NCBI RefSeq assembly: GCF_000282335.1
Contig: NZ_AKJM01000085.1
Location: 62,001-126,000, forward strand
Direction of reading: 5' to 3'
Source: Pseudomonas sp. GM48
GTDB taxonomy: Bacteria; Pseudomonadota; Gammaproteobacteria; Pseudomonadales; Pseudomonadaceae
Length of the DNA stretch: 64,000 nucleotides
Positions 53,940-63,666 of this stretch are shown here, one piece after another (position 1 is the first letter of the stretch; the number at the start of each line of letters is the position of its first letter). Both the position numbers and the translations under genes were made by a program. The notes beneath the pieces were generated by a model, which worked only from the letters and a program-made list of their open reading frames with translations, did not search any database and was not told the DNA's origin.

Positions 53940-54977
53940 TCAGTTCACTCGGTTGCGCCCGCTGCGCTTGGCTAGATAGAGCGCATCATCGGCCCGAGTC
54001 AGAAGGCTTTCCACATCGTCACCCGCTTTGGCGAGGGCGACACCAAAGGACGCAGTTACAGTGTCTAGCACTTCATCCGTGCCACGAACCTTGATCCGCA
54101 ACGCCTGAATTTTTAGGCGTAGCTGCTCAGCAAAAGTATGAGCACTGGAGAGATCGAAACACTCTTGCAGGACTACACAGAACTCTTCACCACCATAGCG
54201 TGCCGCCAAGGCCTGAGGCGGGATTGAGTTCCGTAACACCTGACCAACATGCTCAAGTACGCGGTCGCCCAAAGGATGGCCATACCGGTCATTGAATTGC
54301 TTGAAATGATCGATATCCAACATGACCAATGCCACCCCACGAGGCGCGATGACCAATGCATGCTCCAGCAAGCGAGTGAAGGTTGCTCGGTTCAACACCT
54401 TCGTCAGACCATCCAAAGATGCAGCCAGTTGGGCTCGCTCGAGCTTGTCTCTCAGAGTCTTGATTTCATTTTGCGCTGAGTGCAGCTGGGAGAGAAAAAG
54501 CTCCTGCTGATCCTGCATGACCTGGGTGCTCTGTTGCAGCTCACTCAGAATAGCGGGCAACCTCTGGTCGACCGGCTCCGCGAGCATTTCCATGCAATGG
54601 CCAAGACTGGCTTGAAAGTTGGAACTGCCATTCACACTACGCGAGACATTACGCTCCATATCGTCAACCAGATCGATCGCTTGTTGTTGCCCTGCGCGCG
54701 CCTCCTCCAACTCGTCACGAATGATGTAGTCGCGAAAAAGCTTCGTAGCGGATTCGGGAGGGAAACAGTCGAAGTCTTTGACCACCCTGTCCAGATGGCG
54801 ATTAAGCTCTGGCTCCTGACCTTTGCTGTAGGTGTACCAGAGAGCATAGTGCACGGGATTTGGTGGAATGTTGTGACGCACCATCAGTGGTACGGCCTGC
54901 TTCAGCAGAGCCGCCGCCTCGCGGGAGTCCTCTGGATACAGCGTTAGGGCAGTCGCACGCGTCTCTGATTGGTTCAT
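53940..54977 (-). CDS. soluble diguanylate cyclase
   Basis: 345 residues from the ATG at 54977; ATGs further upstream are open and no start has a convincing ribosome binding site. The N-terminal 180 residues are helical, with HYALWYTYSKGQEPELNRHLD, and lead through a coiled coil to a GGEEF domain (ARYGGEEFCVV, near 259-269; LDIDHFKQFNDRYGHPLGD before it). RNSI replaces the usual RxxD inhibitory site, so feedback inhibition is probably absent. No membrane segments. It makes c-di-GMP. Confidence 0.83.
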   Translation of the reverse strand: MNQSETRATALTLYPEDSREAAALLKQAVPLMVRHNIPPNPVHYALWYTYSKGQEPELNRHLDRVVKDFDCFPPESATKLFRDYIIRDELEEARAGQQQAIDLVDDMERNVSRSVNGSSNFQASLGHCMEMLAEPVDQRLPAILSELQQSTQVMQDQQELFLSQLHSAQNEIKTLRDKLERAQLAASLDGLTKVLNRATFTRLLEHALVIAPRGVALVMLDIDHFKQFNDRYGHPLGDRVLEHVGQVLRNSIPPQALAARYGGEEFCVVLQECFDLSSAHTFAEQLRLKIQALRIKVRGTDEVLDTVTASFGVALAKAGDDVESLLTRADDALYLAKRSGRNRVN

Positions 54978-55197
54978 AACGTCACTGTGGTTGGTTTTTA
55001 TTGGCATATATGAAGTCGGGGGGAGCATATCCTTACGCACACCAAGAGGCCATAAACAATGTATGCCTACTCCCTGTTGAACTAGCTATAGACCGAACAT
55101 CACATTGCCGTTAAATGACCTGAACCTCCACATGAAGGATTTTAGTGATCAGATCTGAGTCGAAGAAGCGAGTACACCCGAAGGCTGGCTTGTCTGG

Positions 55198-55329
55198 ATG
55201 GACACATGGTGCGTCAGCTTTCGAAGCTATGCAGAAGCCGAAGCCTTCGTGACAAGACTGGAAGGCCGTATAAACGCAGCCCACCCCTTGCCTATCAGCA
55301 TCAATAGGCCTGTGGTGGAGCTGTCTTAA
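55198..55329 (+). CDS. possible 43-residue protein
   Basis: MDTWCVSFRSYAEAEAFVTRLEGRINAAHPLPISINRPVVELS. The AEAEAFVTRLEGR style is protein-like, and a strong plus-strand terminator follows 90 bases later (55420-55444), which needs a plus-strand transcript in this otherwise minus-strand stretch. The ribosome binding site is weak. The opposite-strand frame here is taken as its shadow. Confidence 0.35.
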   Translation: MDTWCVSFRSYAEAEAFVTRLEGRINAAHPLPISINRPVVELS

Positions 55330-55342
55330 AGAGCCATCTTCG

Positions 55343-56212
55343 CTACACCAGAAAACAGTCACCGTTTTGTAACTTTCCGGCAGTAATACTCTGGCTATTC
55401 AACGCCTGCTGTTTTTTCTGCCGCCACTTTAGGCGGCTTTTTTTGCCTGATGATTTGGGCAGCAGCTTCGCTAGGTCAACCAATTGGATCTCAGCCTTTT
55501 CGAGCGCTGTGGCTGCGCAGCTTTGCCAAGCCTTTTCCAACGGACGCAGGTCGGGTTCGATCAGTGCCTTTTGGCACCATTGATAGTGGTCATGCCAGGA
55601 ACCTAAAGCCGATTGCAGTGCTTTGAGAGAGCTCGCCGCTTTACGCGAGAGAGATGAAAGCTTGGGAAAAGCTTCCGTGAGGTAGCGCGTCCGTTTGACC
55701 AGAATTCTCAACTCGTGCCGATCAAATTCAGCGTCATCCACGGCAGCATGCAACCGGCCAATCTGCTTATTCAGCGCTTTTTCAATTTGAGGTTGGACGT
55801 GCTTTAAACCGCCTTTGACTTCAACGGAGCGAAAGGTGGAAGGCCATTCATCCAATTGAATGAACAGGTTCTTGAGGGCCGAACTTTTTAGAATTCTGGT
55901 GTAGTTCGACGCTAACCGAGTTTTTCTGAGTTGCGCCTGAACAGGGAAGCCTTTGTCCTCCAACTCCTGAATCATCACCTCCAGATCGCGAGCCGGCGTG
56001 GTCAGCCTTCCCACTTCAGCCGACGCATTGTTCAGCGCCACAACTTCGCTCATGGCGCGCATCGGTCGGAGCAAACTCCTGATACGCCTCACGGCAATCC
56101 TGAGGTCGTGCAAAGCTTCGCTATCAGTCCGTGCCTCCAACCGAGCGCGGGAGTGATACAGGGCAACCTGAAGCGCCAATATCTCAGCAACGAATTTATC
56201 TACAAATGACAT
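55343..56212 (-). CDS. CHAD-domain protein
   Basis: 289 residues. The CHAD helical bundle with conserved basic and His residues: HDLRIAVRRIRSLLRP near 34-49, DRHELRILVKRTRYLTEAFPKL near 165-186 and LGSWHDHYQWCQKAL near 206-220. CHAD domains bind inorganic polyphosphate. The last 35 residues are encoded antisense through a plus-strand terminator, so the ancestral stop may have been earlier. ATG at 56212. Confidence 0.8.
   Translation of the reverse strand: MSFVDKFVAEILALQVALYHSRARLEARTDSEALHDLRIAVRRIRSLLRPMRAMSEVVALNNASAEVGRLTTPARDLEVMIQELEDKGFPVQAQLRKTRLASNYTRILKSSALKNLFIQLDEWPSTFRSVEVKGGLKHVQPQIEKALNKQIGRLHAAVDDAEFDRHELRILVKRTRYLTEAFPKLSSLSRKAASSLKALQSALGSWHDHYQWCQKALIEPDLRPLEKAWQSCAATALEKAEIQLVDLAKLLPKSSGKKSRLKWRQKKQQALNSQSITAGKLQNGDCFLV
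55420..55444 (+). terminator. strong Rho-independent terminator inside the CHAD gene's 3' end
   Basis: GCCGCC, loop ACTTTA, GGCGGC, then seven Ts, read on the plus strand. It fits the end of a transcript of the small frame at 55198. Confidence 0.75.
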
Positions 56213-56470
56213 TCGGTCATCTCATTGAAACAGGATCGACACGAGCTTAGCAGAAGCCTCGATCATCGATATTGACCACCTAGAGCGTACTACGCGCCAT
56301 CCACGATCACTCGAAAGAAAGATTTGCGAGATCACTGACCAAGTACGCTCATGCGACTGGCTGCTTCACGCCATGATCCGTCGCAAATCACCGCCTACGT
56401 ATCAGCGGAGATGCGCAGCAACGCCCTCGCTCCACATACGATCAAGTTGGTTACCGCGCCCATTGCTAGC

Positions 56471-56488
56471 CTACCAACTAGATGGTAT
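56471..56488. promoter_or_regulatory. operator-like palindrome, left copy
   Basis: CTACCAACTAGATGGTAT, nearly the same inverted repeat as 60217-60234. Shape and length fit a TetR-type regulator. It stands 300 bases before the 2-HCT transporter. Confidence 0.4.
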
Positions 56489-56548
56489 GGTTTATTGAAA
56501 TTTATAGCACCGTAAACCTACAGGGCACCGCGCCTAGGTCAGTACCCC

Positions 56549-56668
56549 ATGCAAATTTGGAAGCAAACTCGTAAAGACATCAGTGCCCGCCTGATACAGC
56601 TGAATGGCCTTTCCCCAGAGACCATGAAAGGTATGGCGTCACTAGGAGGCGCCGGCGGGCCGGTCTGA
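56549..56668 (+). pseudogene. fragment of a carboxymuconolactone decarboxylase-like gene
   Basis: A 39-codon frame, MQIWKQTRKDISARLIQLNGLSPETMKGMASLGGAGGPV, resembles the N-terminus of AhpD/CMD family proteins (RKELSARxxxxxxLSPDTxKGYxxLxxAG). After a frame change the DNA encodes YPGYFTAENVEADAKSVMLYEE up to TAG at 56781-56783, the origin of which I do not know. The interval 56213-56548 has no gene. Confidence 0.4.
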
Positions 56669-56787
56669 CCGCAGAAGGCCTGCCAATCTCCAAGGAAGCC
56701 CGTGGCCATTTGTATATCCCGGGTATTTCACTGCGGAAAATGTTGAAGCTGACGCCAAGTCAGTGATGCTGTATGAGGAATAGCGAC

Positions 56788-58131
56788 ATGAACAAGTCTT
56801 ATGAGCAATCAATGAAAATCGATGCTCCCCGTGACGGCTGGTTGAGTCAACTGCGCAGCTTGTGCGCTTACGAAATAGGTGTAATCCCACTCCCGATTTT
56901 TCTCGGCATAGCCGTGATCGTTTATCTCTCGGCACACTTAGGTTTTTTGCCTAATAACATGATTGGTGGTCTTGCCGTCATCATGACAATGGGCATGTTT
57001 TTCGGCCAACTGGGTTCGCGTCTTCCGATACTGAAGGAAATCGGAGGAGGAGCCATTCTGTGCTTGATGCTGCCATCGATTCTGGTGTTCTACGGCTTCT
57101 TCGGCCCGGCCACGATTGGCGCTACAAAAATGCTAATGAAAGAAGCCAACTTTTTGTACTTCGTGATCGCCAGCCTGGTAGTCGGCAGCATTCTGGGGAT
57201 GAGTCGGTTTATTTTGATTCAGGGCATGATGAGGATGTTCATACCTCTCCTCGTCGGAACCCTGACTGCCGTGTCAAGCGGGCTCATTGTGGGAAAACTC
57301 GTCGGCTACAGTTTCTACCACACCTTCTTCTTTATCATTGTTCCAATTATTGGCGGGGGCATTGGTGAGGGAATCCTGCCTTTATCGCTTGCTTACTCAG
57401 CTATTCTCGGCGGTACGCCGGAAATCTACGTTGCTCAATTGGTGCCTGCCGCTGTAGTCGGCAACATCGCGGCGATTATCTGTGCCGGCTACCTGGCCAG
57501 GCTGGCGCTAAAACGCCCGCATCTCAATGGCGAGGGTTCATTGATCCGTGCCAAAGACGAGAATGATAAATTCCAAGTTAGGGAAGATAACGGCTCGACT
57601 ATCGATTTCAGAGTGATGGGTGCAGGCGTTTTAGTCATCTGCGCATTCTTCGTCCTTGGCGGTCTGCTTGAGAAAGTCTTCGGTATTCCTGGCCCTGTCA
57701 TGATGATCTTGGCCGCTGTACTTTTTAAGTACGTTCGCGTTCTGCCGGAAAAACTGGAAAAAGGTGCAAACGCTTTCTACAAGCTTATTTCTTCCGCCTT
57801 CATTTGGCCGGTGATGATTGGTTTGGGGATGCTGTATGTCCCTCTCGATAGCGTCGTAAAAGTCTTTTCTATCGGTTATGTCCTAGTCTGCGTATCCGTC
57901 GTTGCCTCAATGGCCGTCGCAGGTTTTGTTATGGGCAACCTGATGAAAATGTACCCCATCGAATCAGCCATCGTGACCTGCTGCCACAGCGGCCTTGGCG
58001 GTACCGGGGATGTTGCGATCCTCTCAGCCTCCAATCGTATGTCGCTAATGCCGTTCGCTCAGATATCTACCCGCCTCGGGGGCGCTTCGACGGTGATCAT
58101 TGCTAGTATTCTTTTAGGTATTTTTGCTTGA
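56788..58131 (+). CDS. 2-hydroxycarboxylate transporter (CitS/CimH/MaeP family)
   Basis: 447 residues from the ATG at 56788 (GAGGA upstream). About eleven transmembrane segments. The two re-entrant GGxG loops of the family are visible: IIGGGIGEGILPL near 189-201 and GLGGTGDVAIL near 400-410. It imports citrate, malate or a related hydroxy acid with Na+ or H+; which one is not decided here. Confidence 0.85.
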   Translation: MNKSYEQSMKIDAPRDGWLSQLRSLCAYEIGVIPLPIFLGIAVIVYLSAHLGFLPNNMIGGLAVIMTMGMFFGQLGSRLPILKEIGGGAILCLMLPSILVFYGFFGPATIGATKMLMKEANFLYFVIASLVVGSILGMSRFILIQGMMRMFIPLLVGTLTAVSSGLIVGKLVGYSFYHTFFFIIVPIIGGGIGEGILPLSLAYSAILGGTPEIYVAQLVPAAVVGNIAAIICAGYLARLALKRPHLNGEGSLIRAKDENDKFQVREDNGSTIDFRVMGAGVLVICAFFVLGGLLEKVFGIPGPVMMILAAVLFKYVRVLPEKLEKGANAFYKLISSAFIWPVMIGLGMLYVPLDSVVKVFSIGYVLVCVSVVASMAVAGFVMGNLMKMYPIESAIVTCCHSGLGGTGDVAILSASNRMSLMPFAQISTRLGGASTVIIASILLGIFA

Positions 58132-58354
58132 TGCCGAGCGCAGAACACTCATCATCAACCGATAAACGCATTGGTTTTCACTTTCGAGTGAGCACCTTGT
58201 GAGGTCATTCGTCTGCTCTTGGTGCTGCATTGCTAGGTAGCGCTTTAAAGAAGCCCCTGAGCAGATTTGAACACAAGCATTTGGTTGGGGGCAAACCTGC
58301 CCGCCTACCGGTTCACACCAGGTCAAGTATCAGAACCATTCAAGGAAATTCATC

Positions 58355-59107
58355 ATGAGCAAACAAAAGATAACGTTCCAAAACCCTCAGGGTATAAGTT
58401 TGTCTGGTCTACTTGAGCTGCCGGAGTCGCCCAGAGCCTATGCATTGTTCGCCCACTGCTTCACCTGCGGGAAAGATATTAAAGCTGCCGCTAGAATTGC
58501 TAAAGCGCTAGTCGACAATAATATCGCTGTGCTCCGATTTGATTTCACAGGCCTAGGCAGCAGTGATGGCGACTTCTCCAACAGCAATTTTTCCTCCAAC
58601 GTTGCCGACCTGGTAGCGGCGGCGGAGTATCTGCGTGATACATATCAGGCTCCATCTATCTTGATTGGCCATAGTTTGGGTGGAGCCGCAGTCATAGCGG
58701 CGGCGAAACACATTCCAGAGGCAAAGGGTGTGGTGACAATCGGCGCCCCTGCTGAAGCGACCCATGTCATGAAACAGTTCAAAGGTCACGTAGAAGCGAT
58801 CAGAGACATTGGTGAATATAAAGTAATGCTGGCAGGAAGAGAGTTTACTATAAAAAAACAGTTCCTCGATGACATTGAAACCCATCAGCAGGATAAAAAT
58901 ATCGCGAATCTTCGACGCGCACTGCTTGTTTTTCACTCGCCCACAGACAGCGTTGTATCAATAGAACAAGCCCAGAAGATTTACATGACAGCTAAACACC
59001 CAAAGAGCTTCATTTCGCTCGACTCGGCCGACCACTTGCTTACCAACAACAATGACGCGGAGTATGTAGCATCATGTATTACCGCCTGGAGCTCTAGGTA
59101 TATTTAA
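58355..59107 (+). CDS. alpha/beta hydrolase
   Basis: 250 residues with the alpha/beta-hydrolase fold: nucleophile Ser-107 in GHSLGG, oxyanion region [11 protein letters not shown] at 32-42, and a late His in LDSADHLL near 230-237. The HCFTCGKD start resembles the hydrolase half of OsmC-fused hydrolases. Substrate unknown. ATG at 58355 has AAGGAAA upstream. Confidence 0.78.
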   Translation: MSKQKITFQNPQGISLSGLLELPESPRAYALFAHCFTCGKDIKAAARIAKALVDNNIAVLRFDFTGLGSSDGDFSNSNFSSNVADLVAAAEYLRDTYQAPSILIGHSLGGAAVIAAAKHIPEAKGVVTIGAPAEATHVMKQFKGHVEAIRDIGEYKVMLAGREFTIKKQFLDDIETHQQDKNIANLRRALLVFHSPTDSVVSIEQAQKIYMTAKHPKSFISLDSADHLLTNNNDAEYVASCITAWSSRYI

Positions 59108-59326
59108 CCCTAGTCTTTACTTAGCGTCAAAAATGCCATTACCAGGTCTACTCTCATTCGATATTGCTCAATATCGGCACTAAAAAGAGCCAGAGAATAA
59201 GAACATACGCAAGCGCATCGAGCACTTTGGTGGCCGAATTCATATAGCATCAGCATCTGGCCGGAGCGAGCTGAATATCATGATATTCATGAGTATTCCC
59301 CATAAGAAAATTTGACTTATCCAACA

Positions 59327-59971
59327 ATGGGCTCCTTAGTGAACTTATCAACACAAATCCGGTTAGCCTTGGTCGATGATCACACCTTAGTACGCGATGG
59401 GATCAGGGCTCTACTATCCGTCATTCCGACTGTGACCGTGGTTGGTGAGGCTGAAAATGGCGAGGAAGCTATGGTGATGGTTGAGCACTGCAATCCAGAT
59501 ATTCTGTTGGTCGACATCAATCTTCCCGACACTAACGGTCTTGAGCTGACGCGAATAATACGCGATAGACACCCCACCATAAAGGTGCTCGTGCTCAGCA
59601 TGTATGATAGAAAAGAGTATGTAACTGAATCCCTACGCTCCGGTGCGAGTGGCTACGTATTGAAAAATGCACCCTCAAGAGAGATTGTCGCTGCGATTGA
59701 AGCAATTAAAAACGGGGGTACCTTCTACAGTGCTGAAATCGCACAAAAACTCCTTCTTGATGATAATACTATTAATAAGCTAACGCCCCGGGAAAGCCAA
59801 GTTTTATATAAAATGATCCAAGGACTGAACAACAAAAAAATGGCACGGGAACTGGACATTAGCGTCAGGACTGTAGAAACCCATCGCCTGAGCATTCGAC
59901 GCAAACTCAACATCGAGAAACCTGCGGCATTAGTAAAGTATGCAATAGATCATGGAATAATTTCGAGATAG
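59327..59971 (+). CDS. NarL/FixJ-family response regulator
   Basis: 214 residues from the ATG at 59327; no clear ribosome binding site. Receiver domain with acidic pair DD at 17-18, phospho-acceptor Asp-63 in LLVDINLPD and Lys in YVLKNAPS; LuxR-type HTH at the end (LTPRESQVLYKMIQGLNNKKMARELDISVRTVETHRLSIRRKLNI). No histidine kinase is adjacent, so its partner is elsewhere. Confidence 0.85.
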   Translation: MGSLVNLSTQIRLALVDDHTLVRDGIRALLSVIPTVTVVGEAENGEEAMVMVEHCNPDILLVDINLPDTNGLELTRIIRDRHPTIKVLVLSMYDRKEYVTESLRSGASGYVLKNAPSREIVAAIEAIKNGGTFYSAEIAQKLLLDDNTINKLTPRESQVLYKMIQGLNNKKMARELDISVRTVETHRLSIRRKLNIEKPAALVKYAIDHGIISR

Positions 59972-60369
59972 GGACTGTTAGCAAGTAGTTGTGGCTTGCC
60001 ATTCAACTCATGTTTATAACACCCCAGCTCATCCGGGATAGATACTACATAACGTGTCCACGTGATGTGGTCGTCACTGCTCGTGCTAATGCTCGATATA
60101 AAGGTCAACAAGAGTCGGCGAATTCGAGTGCCAATTTATTTCTAAGTTCCCTGCTCGCCCCCTCTCCTACCCCGTACACCTCATACGATGAAACAAGTCG
60201 GCTCGCTATTGCAAGCCTACCAATCGGATGGTAGTTTTCGATAACCCTATGGAAATCTCTAAGTAACCTATGGGGCCTGTGCTCGATGAGTTGCTGACTT
60301 CTTACGACAGCCCGGCCCGCGATTAGCCACCACGACATTACGCTGATTGCCTGCCAAGGAGATTGAAAA
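59972..60369. other. gene-free interval upstream of gor
   Basis: About 400 bases. It contains the operator-like palindrome at 60217-60234; no gene is supported. The gor start has an AAGGAG site. Confidence 0.5.
60217..60234. promoter_or_regulatory. operator-like palindrome, right copy
   Basis: CTACCAATCGGATGGTAG: six-base perfect arms with a six-base centre, 136 bases before the gor start. It is related to 56471-56488. Confidence 0.45.
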
Positions 60370-61728
60370 ATGGCCTACGATTTTGACCTTTATGTGATTG
60401 GCGCCGGATCCGGCGGTGTGCGGGCTGCGCGTTTTGCTGCCGGTTTTGGCGCGAAAGTGGCTGTGGCCGAGAGCCGCTACCTGGGCGGCACTTGTGTGAA
60501 TGTCGGCTGCGTGCCGAAAAAGCTGCTGGTCTACGGCGCGCATTTCGCCGAAGACTTCGAACAGTCGCAAGGTTTTGGCTGGACGCTGGGCGAAGCGAAG
60601 TTTGATTGGACAACGCTGATCGCCAACAAGGATCTCGAGATCAATCGACTGAACGGCATCTATCGCAACCTGCTGGTCAACAGTGGCGTGACCTTGCATG
60701 AAGGCCACGCCAAGATCATCGACCCACACACGGTCGAGATCAATGGCGAGCTCCACACTGCCGAACACATCCTGATCACTACAGGCGGCTGGCCGCAGAT
60801 CCCAGAGATTCCAGGGCACGAGCACGCCATCAGCTCGAACCAGGCATTCTTTCTCAAGCAGCTGCCCAAGCGTGTTCTGGTGGTCGGTGGTGGTTACATC
60901 GCGGTGGAATTTGCAGGGATCTTTCACGGCTTGGGCGCCGAAACTAAGCTGCTGTATCGCGGTGATCTGTTCCTGCGCGGCTTTGATGGTGCGGTGCGTA
61001 AACACTTACAGGAAGAACTAACCAAGCGCGGCATGGACTTACAATTCAACGCCGACATCGAGCGCATCGATAAGCAGGCTGACGGCAGTCTCAAAGTCAG
61101 CCTGAAGGACGGTCGAGAGTTGGAAGCGGACTGCGTGCTTTACGCCACCGGTCGCCGTCCGATGCTCGATAACCTCGGGCTGGAAAACACCGGCGTCAAA
61201 CTCGACAAGAAAGGTTTCGTCGAGGTCGATGATCAATACCAGACCGCCGAGCCGTCGATCCTGGCGCTTGGCGATGTTATCGGCCGTGTTCAGCTGACTC
61301 CCGTCGCTCTGGCTGAAGGCATGGCCGTGGCGCGCCGTCTATTCAAGCCTGAGCAATACCGCCCGGTGGATTACAAGATGATCCCGACCGCCGTGTTCAG
61401 CTTGCCAAACATCGGCACTGTAGGGATGACCGAAGAAGAAGCGCGAGAGGCCGACCACGATGTGGTGATCTTCGAAAGCCGTTTCCGGCCCATGAAGCTG
61501 TCCTTGACCGAATGCCAGGAGCGCACATTGATGAAGCTGGTGGTGGATGCCAAAACCGACAAGGTGCTGGGTTGCCACATGGTCGGGCCGGATGCTGGGG
61601 AAATCATTCAGGGGTTGGCCATCGCTCTGAAAGCTGGTGCCACCAAGCGCCAATTCGATGAAACCATCGCCGTGCACCCGACCGCCGCTGAAGAGTTCGT
61701 CACCATGCGCACGCCAGTCACAAATTAA
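60370..61728 (+). CDS. gor: glutathione reductase
   Basis: 452 residues, a flavoprotein disulfide reductase that reduces glutathione disulfide with NADPH. FAD motif IGAGSGG at 10-16, redox-active Cys-42 and Cys-47 in [13 protein letters not shown] site [12 protein letters not shown] near 174-185, and the interface motif HPTAAEE near 437-443 with the catalytic His. ATG at 60370 has AAGGAG upstream. In Pseudomonas this gene is core, which places the island edge to its left. Confidence 0.93.
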   Translation: MAYDFDLYVIGAGSGGVRAARFAAGFGAKVAVAESRYLGGTCVNVGCVPKKLLVYGAHFAEDFEQSQGFGWTLGEAKFDWTTLIANKDLEINRLNGIYRNLLVNSGVTLHEGHAKIIDPHTVEINGELHTAEHILITTGGWPQIPEIPGHEHAISSNQAFFLKQLPKRVLVVGGGYIAVEFAGIFHGLGAETKLLYRGDLFLRGFDGAVRKHLQEELTKRGMDLQFNADIERIDKQADGSLKVSLKDGRELEADCVLYATGRRPMLDNLGLENTGVKLDKKGFVEVDDQYQTAEPSILALGDVIGRVQLTPVALAEGMAVARRLFKPEQYRPVDYKMIPTAVFSLPNIGTVGMTEEEAREADHDVVIFESRFRPMKLSLTECQERTLMKLVVDAKTDKVLGCHMVGPDAGEIIQGLAIALKAGATKRQFDETIAVHPTAAEEFVTMRTPVTN

Positions 61729-62150
61729 TCGTTCATCGGTCAATCTGTTGCGCCCCACGTGGCTGAAATTACTGCCATAGACACCCACAGCGCTAATCGA
61801 TTGGTGATACGCATGCTTGGAGTAAGCGAGTGCTAACCCACCTCATCAACGTACCTTGGCTTGCTACGAAATAACTGATTGCGCTCGCGTCGATCTCAAC
61901 AGACTCCAAGAGTAAATGCACAGCCGCACATAGCGCATCGAAAGCATTCAGTTTCTACAAGCTTAGAAATTTGTAGAAAAAACTTCTAATTTCGAGATCT
62001 TTTCTGAAAAAAACGAAAAAATTTCCGAAGGCAGATGCTCTATATTTTATTGAAGCCCATGTGTCGTTGATAGCTTGTAGCTGAGCACCAGAATAAGTTT
62101 TTAGCCAAGCCGTGGGACGTTAAAACCATTAGCAACTATGAGAGGTGATC
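61729..62150. other. promoter-rich gene-free interval
   Basis: About 420 bases between gor and the dehydrogenase. The part at 61965-62045 is very A+T-rich with short oligo-A runs and GTAGAAAAAACTTCTA-like inverted repeats, probably the upstream control region of the dehydrogenase. Confidence 0.45.
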
Positions 62151-63584
62151 ATGGAACAAATACCATTGTTTATTGGCGGTGTATGGCGTAATACGCATCC
62201 CAGTGAATCGATCCCCGTAGTCAATCCGGCAACTGAAGAGCAGATCGGACTCATTGCGAAAGCTAGCTTGGCTGACATAGAAGACGCGGCAATCGCAGCT
62301 GAGAAAGGCTTTGCGACATGGAAGCAGGTTTCCGCACTCGATCGTGCATCGATTATGCACAAAGCGGCAAATTTGATTCGTGAGCGTGCTGAAAATATCG
62401 CTCTGGTACTCACTTCCGAGCATGGAAAGCCATTGGCGGAAGCAATGGGTGAAGTCGCAGCAACTGCAGACACCATCGATTGGCATGCTGAAGAAGGCAG
62501 ACGTGCATATGGACGAGTCATCCCTTCCCGCGCATTAGGTATTCATCAATTTACTCTGATGGAGCCAATCGGGCCTGTAGTGGGATTCGCGCCGTGGAAC
62601 TTCCCCCTCATTCAAGCCGTAAAAAAAGTCGCGGGTGCCTTGGCAGCCGGCTGTTCGATCATTTTGAAAGGTGCGACAGAGGCACCGTCCTGTGCTGTCG
62701 AGCTCGTAAAAGCATTCGCTGACGCTGGCGTTTCTCCTGGAGCAGTCAACCTGCTTTTTGGCGACTCAGGCCAAATTTCTGAGTATTTGATTGCCCATCC
62801 CTCTATCCGGAAAGTGACTTTCACCGGATCTACTCCAGTGGGCAAAAAGCTTGCGAGCCTCGCAGGTTTGCACATGAAGCGATCCACGATGGAGCTGGGT
62901 GGCCACGCGCCCGTGATCGTAATGGATGACGCGGATATCGCCACCGCAGTCAAGATTTCTGTCGCCGCTAAATACCGCAATGCGGGTCAGGTCTGTGTCT
63001 CCCCTACTCGCTTCCTCGTTCACTCGAAAGTATTCGACGAGTTCGTTAGCCGCTTCGTAGAAGGCGCACGCGCCGTCAAGGTGGGTGATGGTCTTGATCC
63101 AAACGTAACCATGGGCCCAATGGCGCATGCGGGCCGGCTCAAGGCGACAGAAGAACTCGTGGCGGATGCGGTATCGCATGGAGCGAAGCTCGAGACCGGC
63201 GGAAATCGCGTAGGCAACAAAGGGTACTTCTTCGAACCAACGGTTCTGACGAATGTACCGGTAACTGCCCGCGCCATGGTTGACGAACCATTCGGGCCAA
63301 TCGCGTTGATCAATTCGTTTGACGACATCGAGGATGCCATCAAAGAAGCGAACAGACTGCCATATGGTCTATCTGCATATGCCTACACCCGATCGCTTAC
63401 CTCGGCAAATAAGCTGTTCAACGGAATCGAATCTGGCGCCATCTCGATCAACCATCACAGCGTTGCACTACCAGAGCATCCGTTTGGCGGCGTCAAAGAT
63501 TCCGGATACGGAACCGAAGGTGGCCCTGGCGCACTAGACGCATTCATAACCACAAAGTTCGTTTCTCTCGCAAGCGTTCTTTAA
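62151..63584 (+). CDS. NAD(P)-dependent aldehyde dehydrogenase, succinate-semialdehyde type
   Basis: 477 residues from the ATG at 62151 (GAGAGG upstream). Aldehyde dehydrogenase fold: FAPWNFPL near 147-154, cofactor motif FTGSTPVGKKL near 225-235, catalytic Glu in MELGGHAPV near 248-256 and Cys-282 in GQVCVSPTR. Closest in style to GabD-like semialdehyde dehydrogenases. It heads an apparent catabolic unit continuing with the gene at 63667. Confidence 0.85.
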   Translation: MEQIPLFIGGVWRNTHPSESIPVVNPATEEQIGLIAKASLADIEDAAIAAEKGFATWKQVSALDRASIMHKAANLIRERAENIALVLTSEHGKPLAEAMGEVAATADTIDWHAEEGRRAYGRVIPSRALGIHQFTLMEPIGPVVGFAPWNFPLIQAVKKVAGALAAGCSIILKGATEAPSCAVELVKAFADAGVSPGAVNLLFGDSGQISEYLIAHPSIRKVTFTGSTPVGKKLASLAGLHMKRSTMELGGHAPVIVMDDADIATAVKISVAAKYRNAGQVCVSPTRFLVHSKVFDEFVSRFVEGARAVKVGDGLDPNVTMGPMAHAGRLKATEELVADAVSHGAKLETGGNRVGNKGYFFEPTVLTNVPVTARAMVDEPFGPIALINSFDDIEDAIKEANRLPYGLSAYAYTRSLTSANKLFNGIESGAISINHHSVALPEHPFGGVKDSGYGTEGGPGALDAFITTKFVSLASVL

Positions 63585-63666
63585 CTTTCGGCGAATATGC
63601 TTTTTTAGTTCTGCTACCGAATACAGGTGCATTAGAAATAACGCGTCGCTAACTATTGGAACTTAT

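Noticed and set aside
55111..55362. Minus-strand gene of 83 codons beside CHAD
   Set aside because: The opposite strand (55198-55329) has the better protein-like sequence and a terminator; this frame looks like its shadow.
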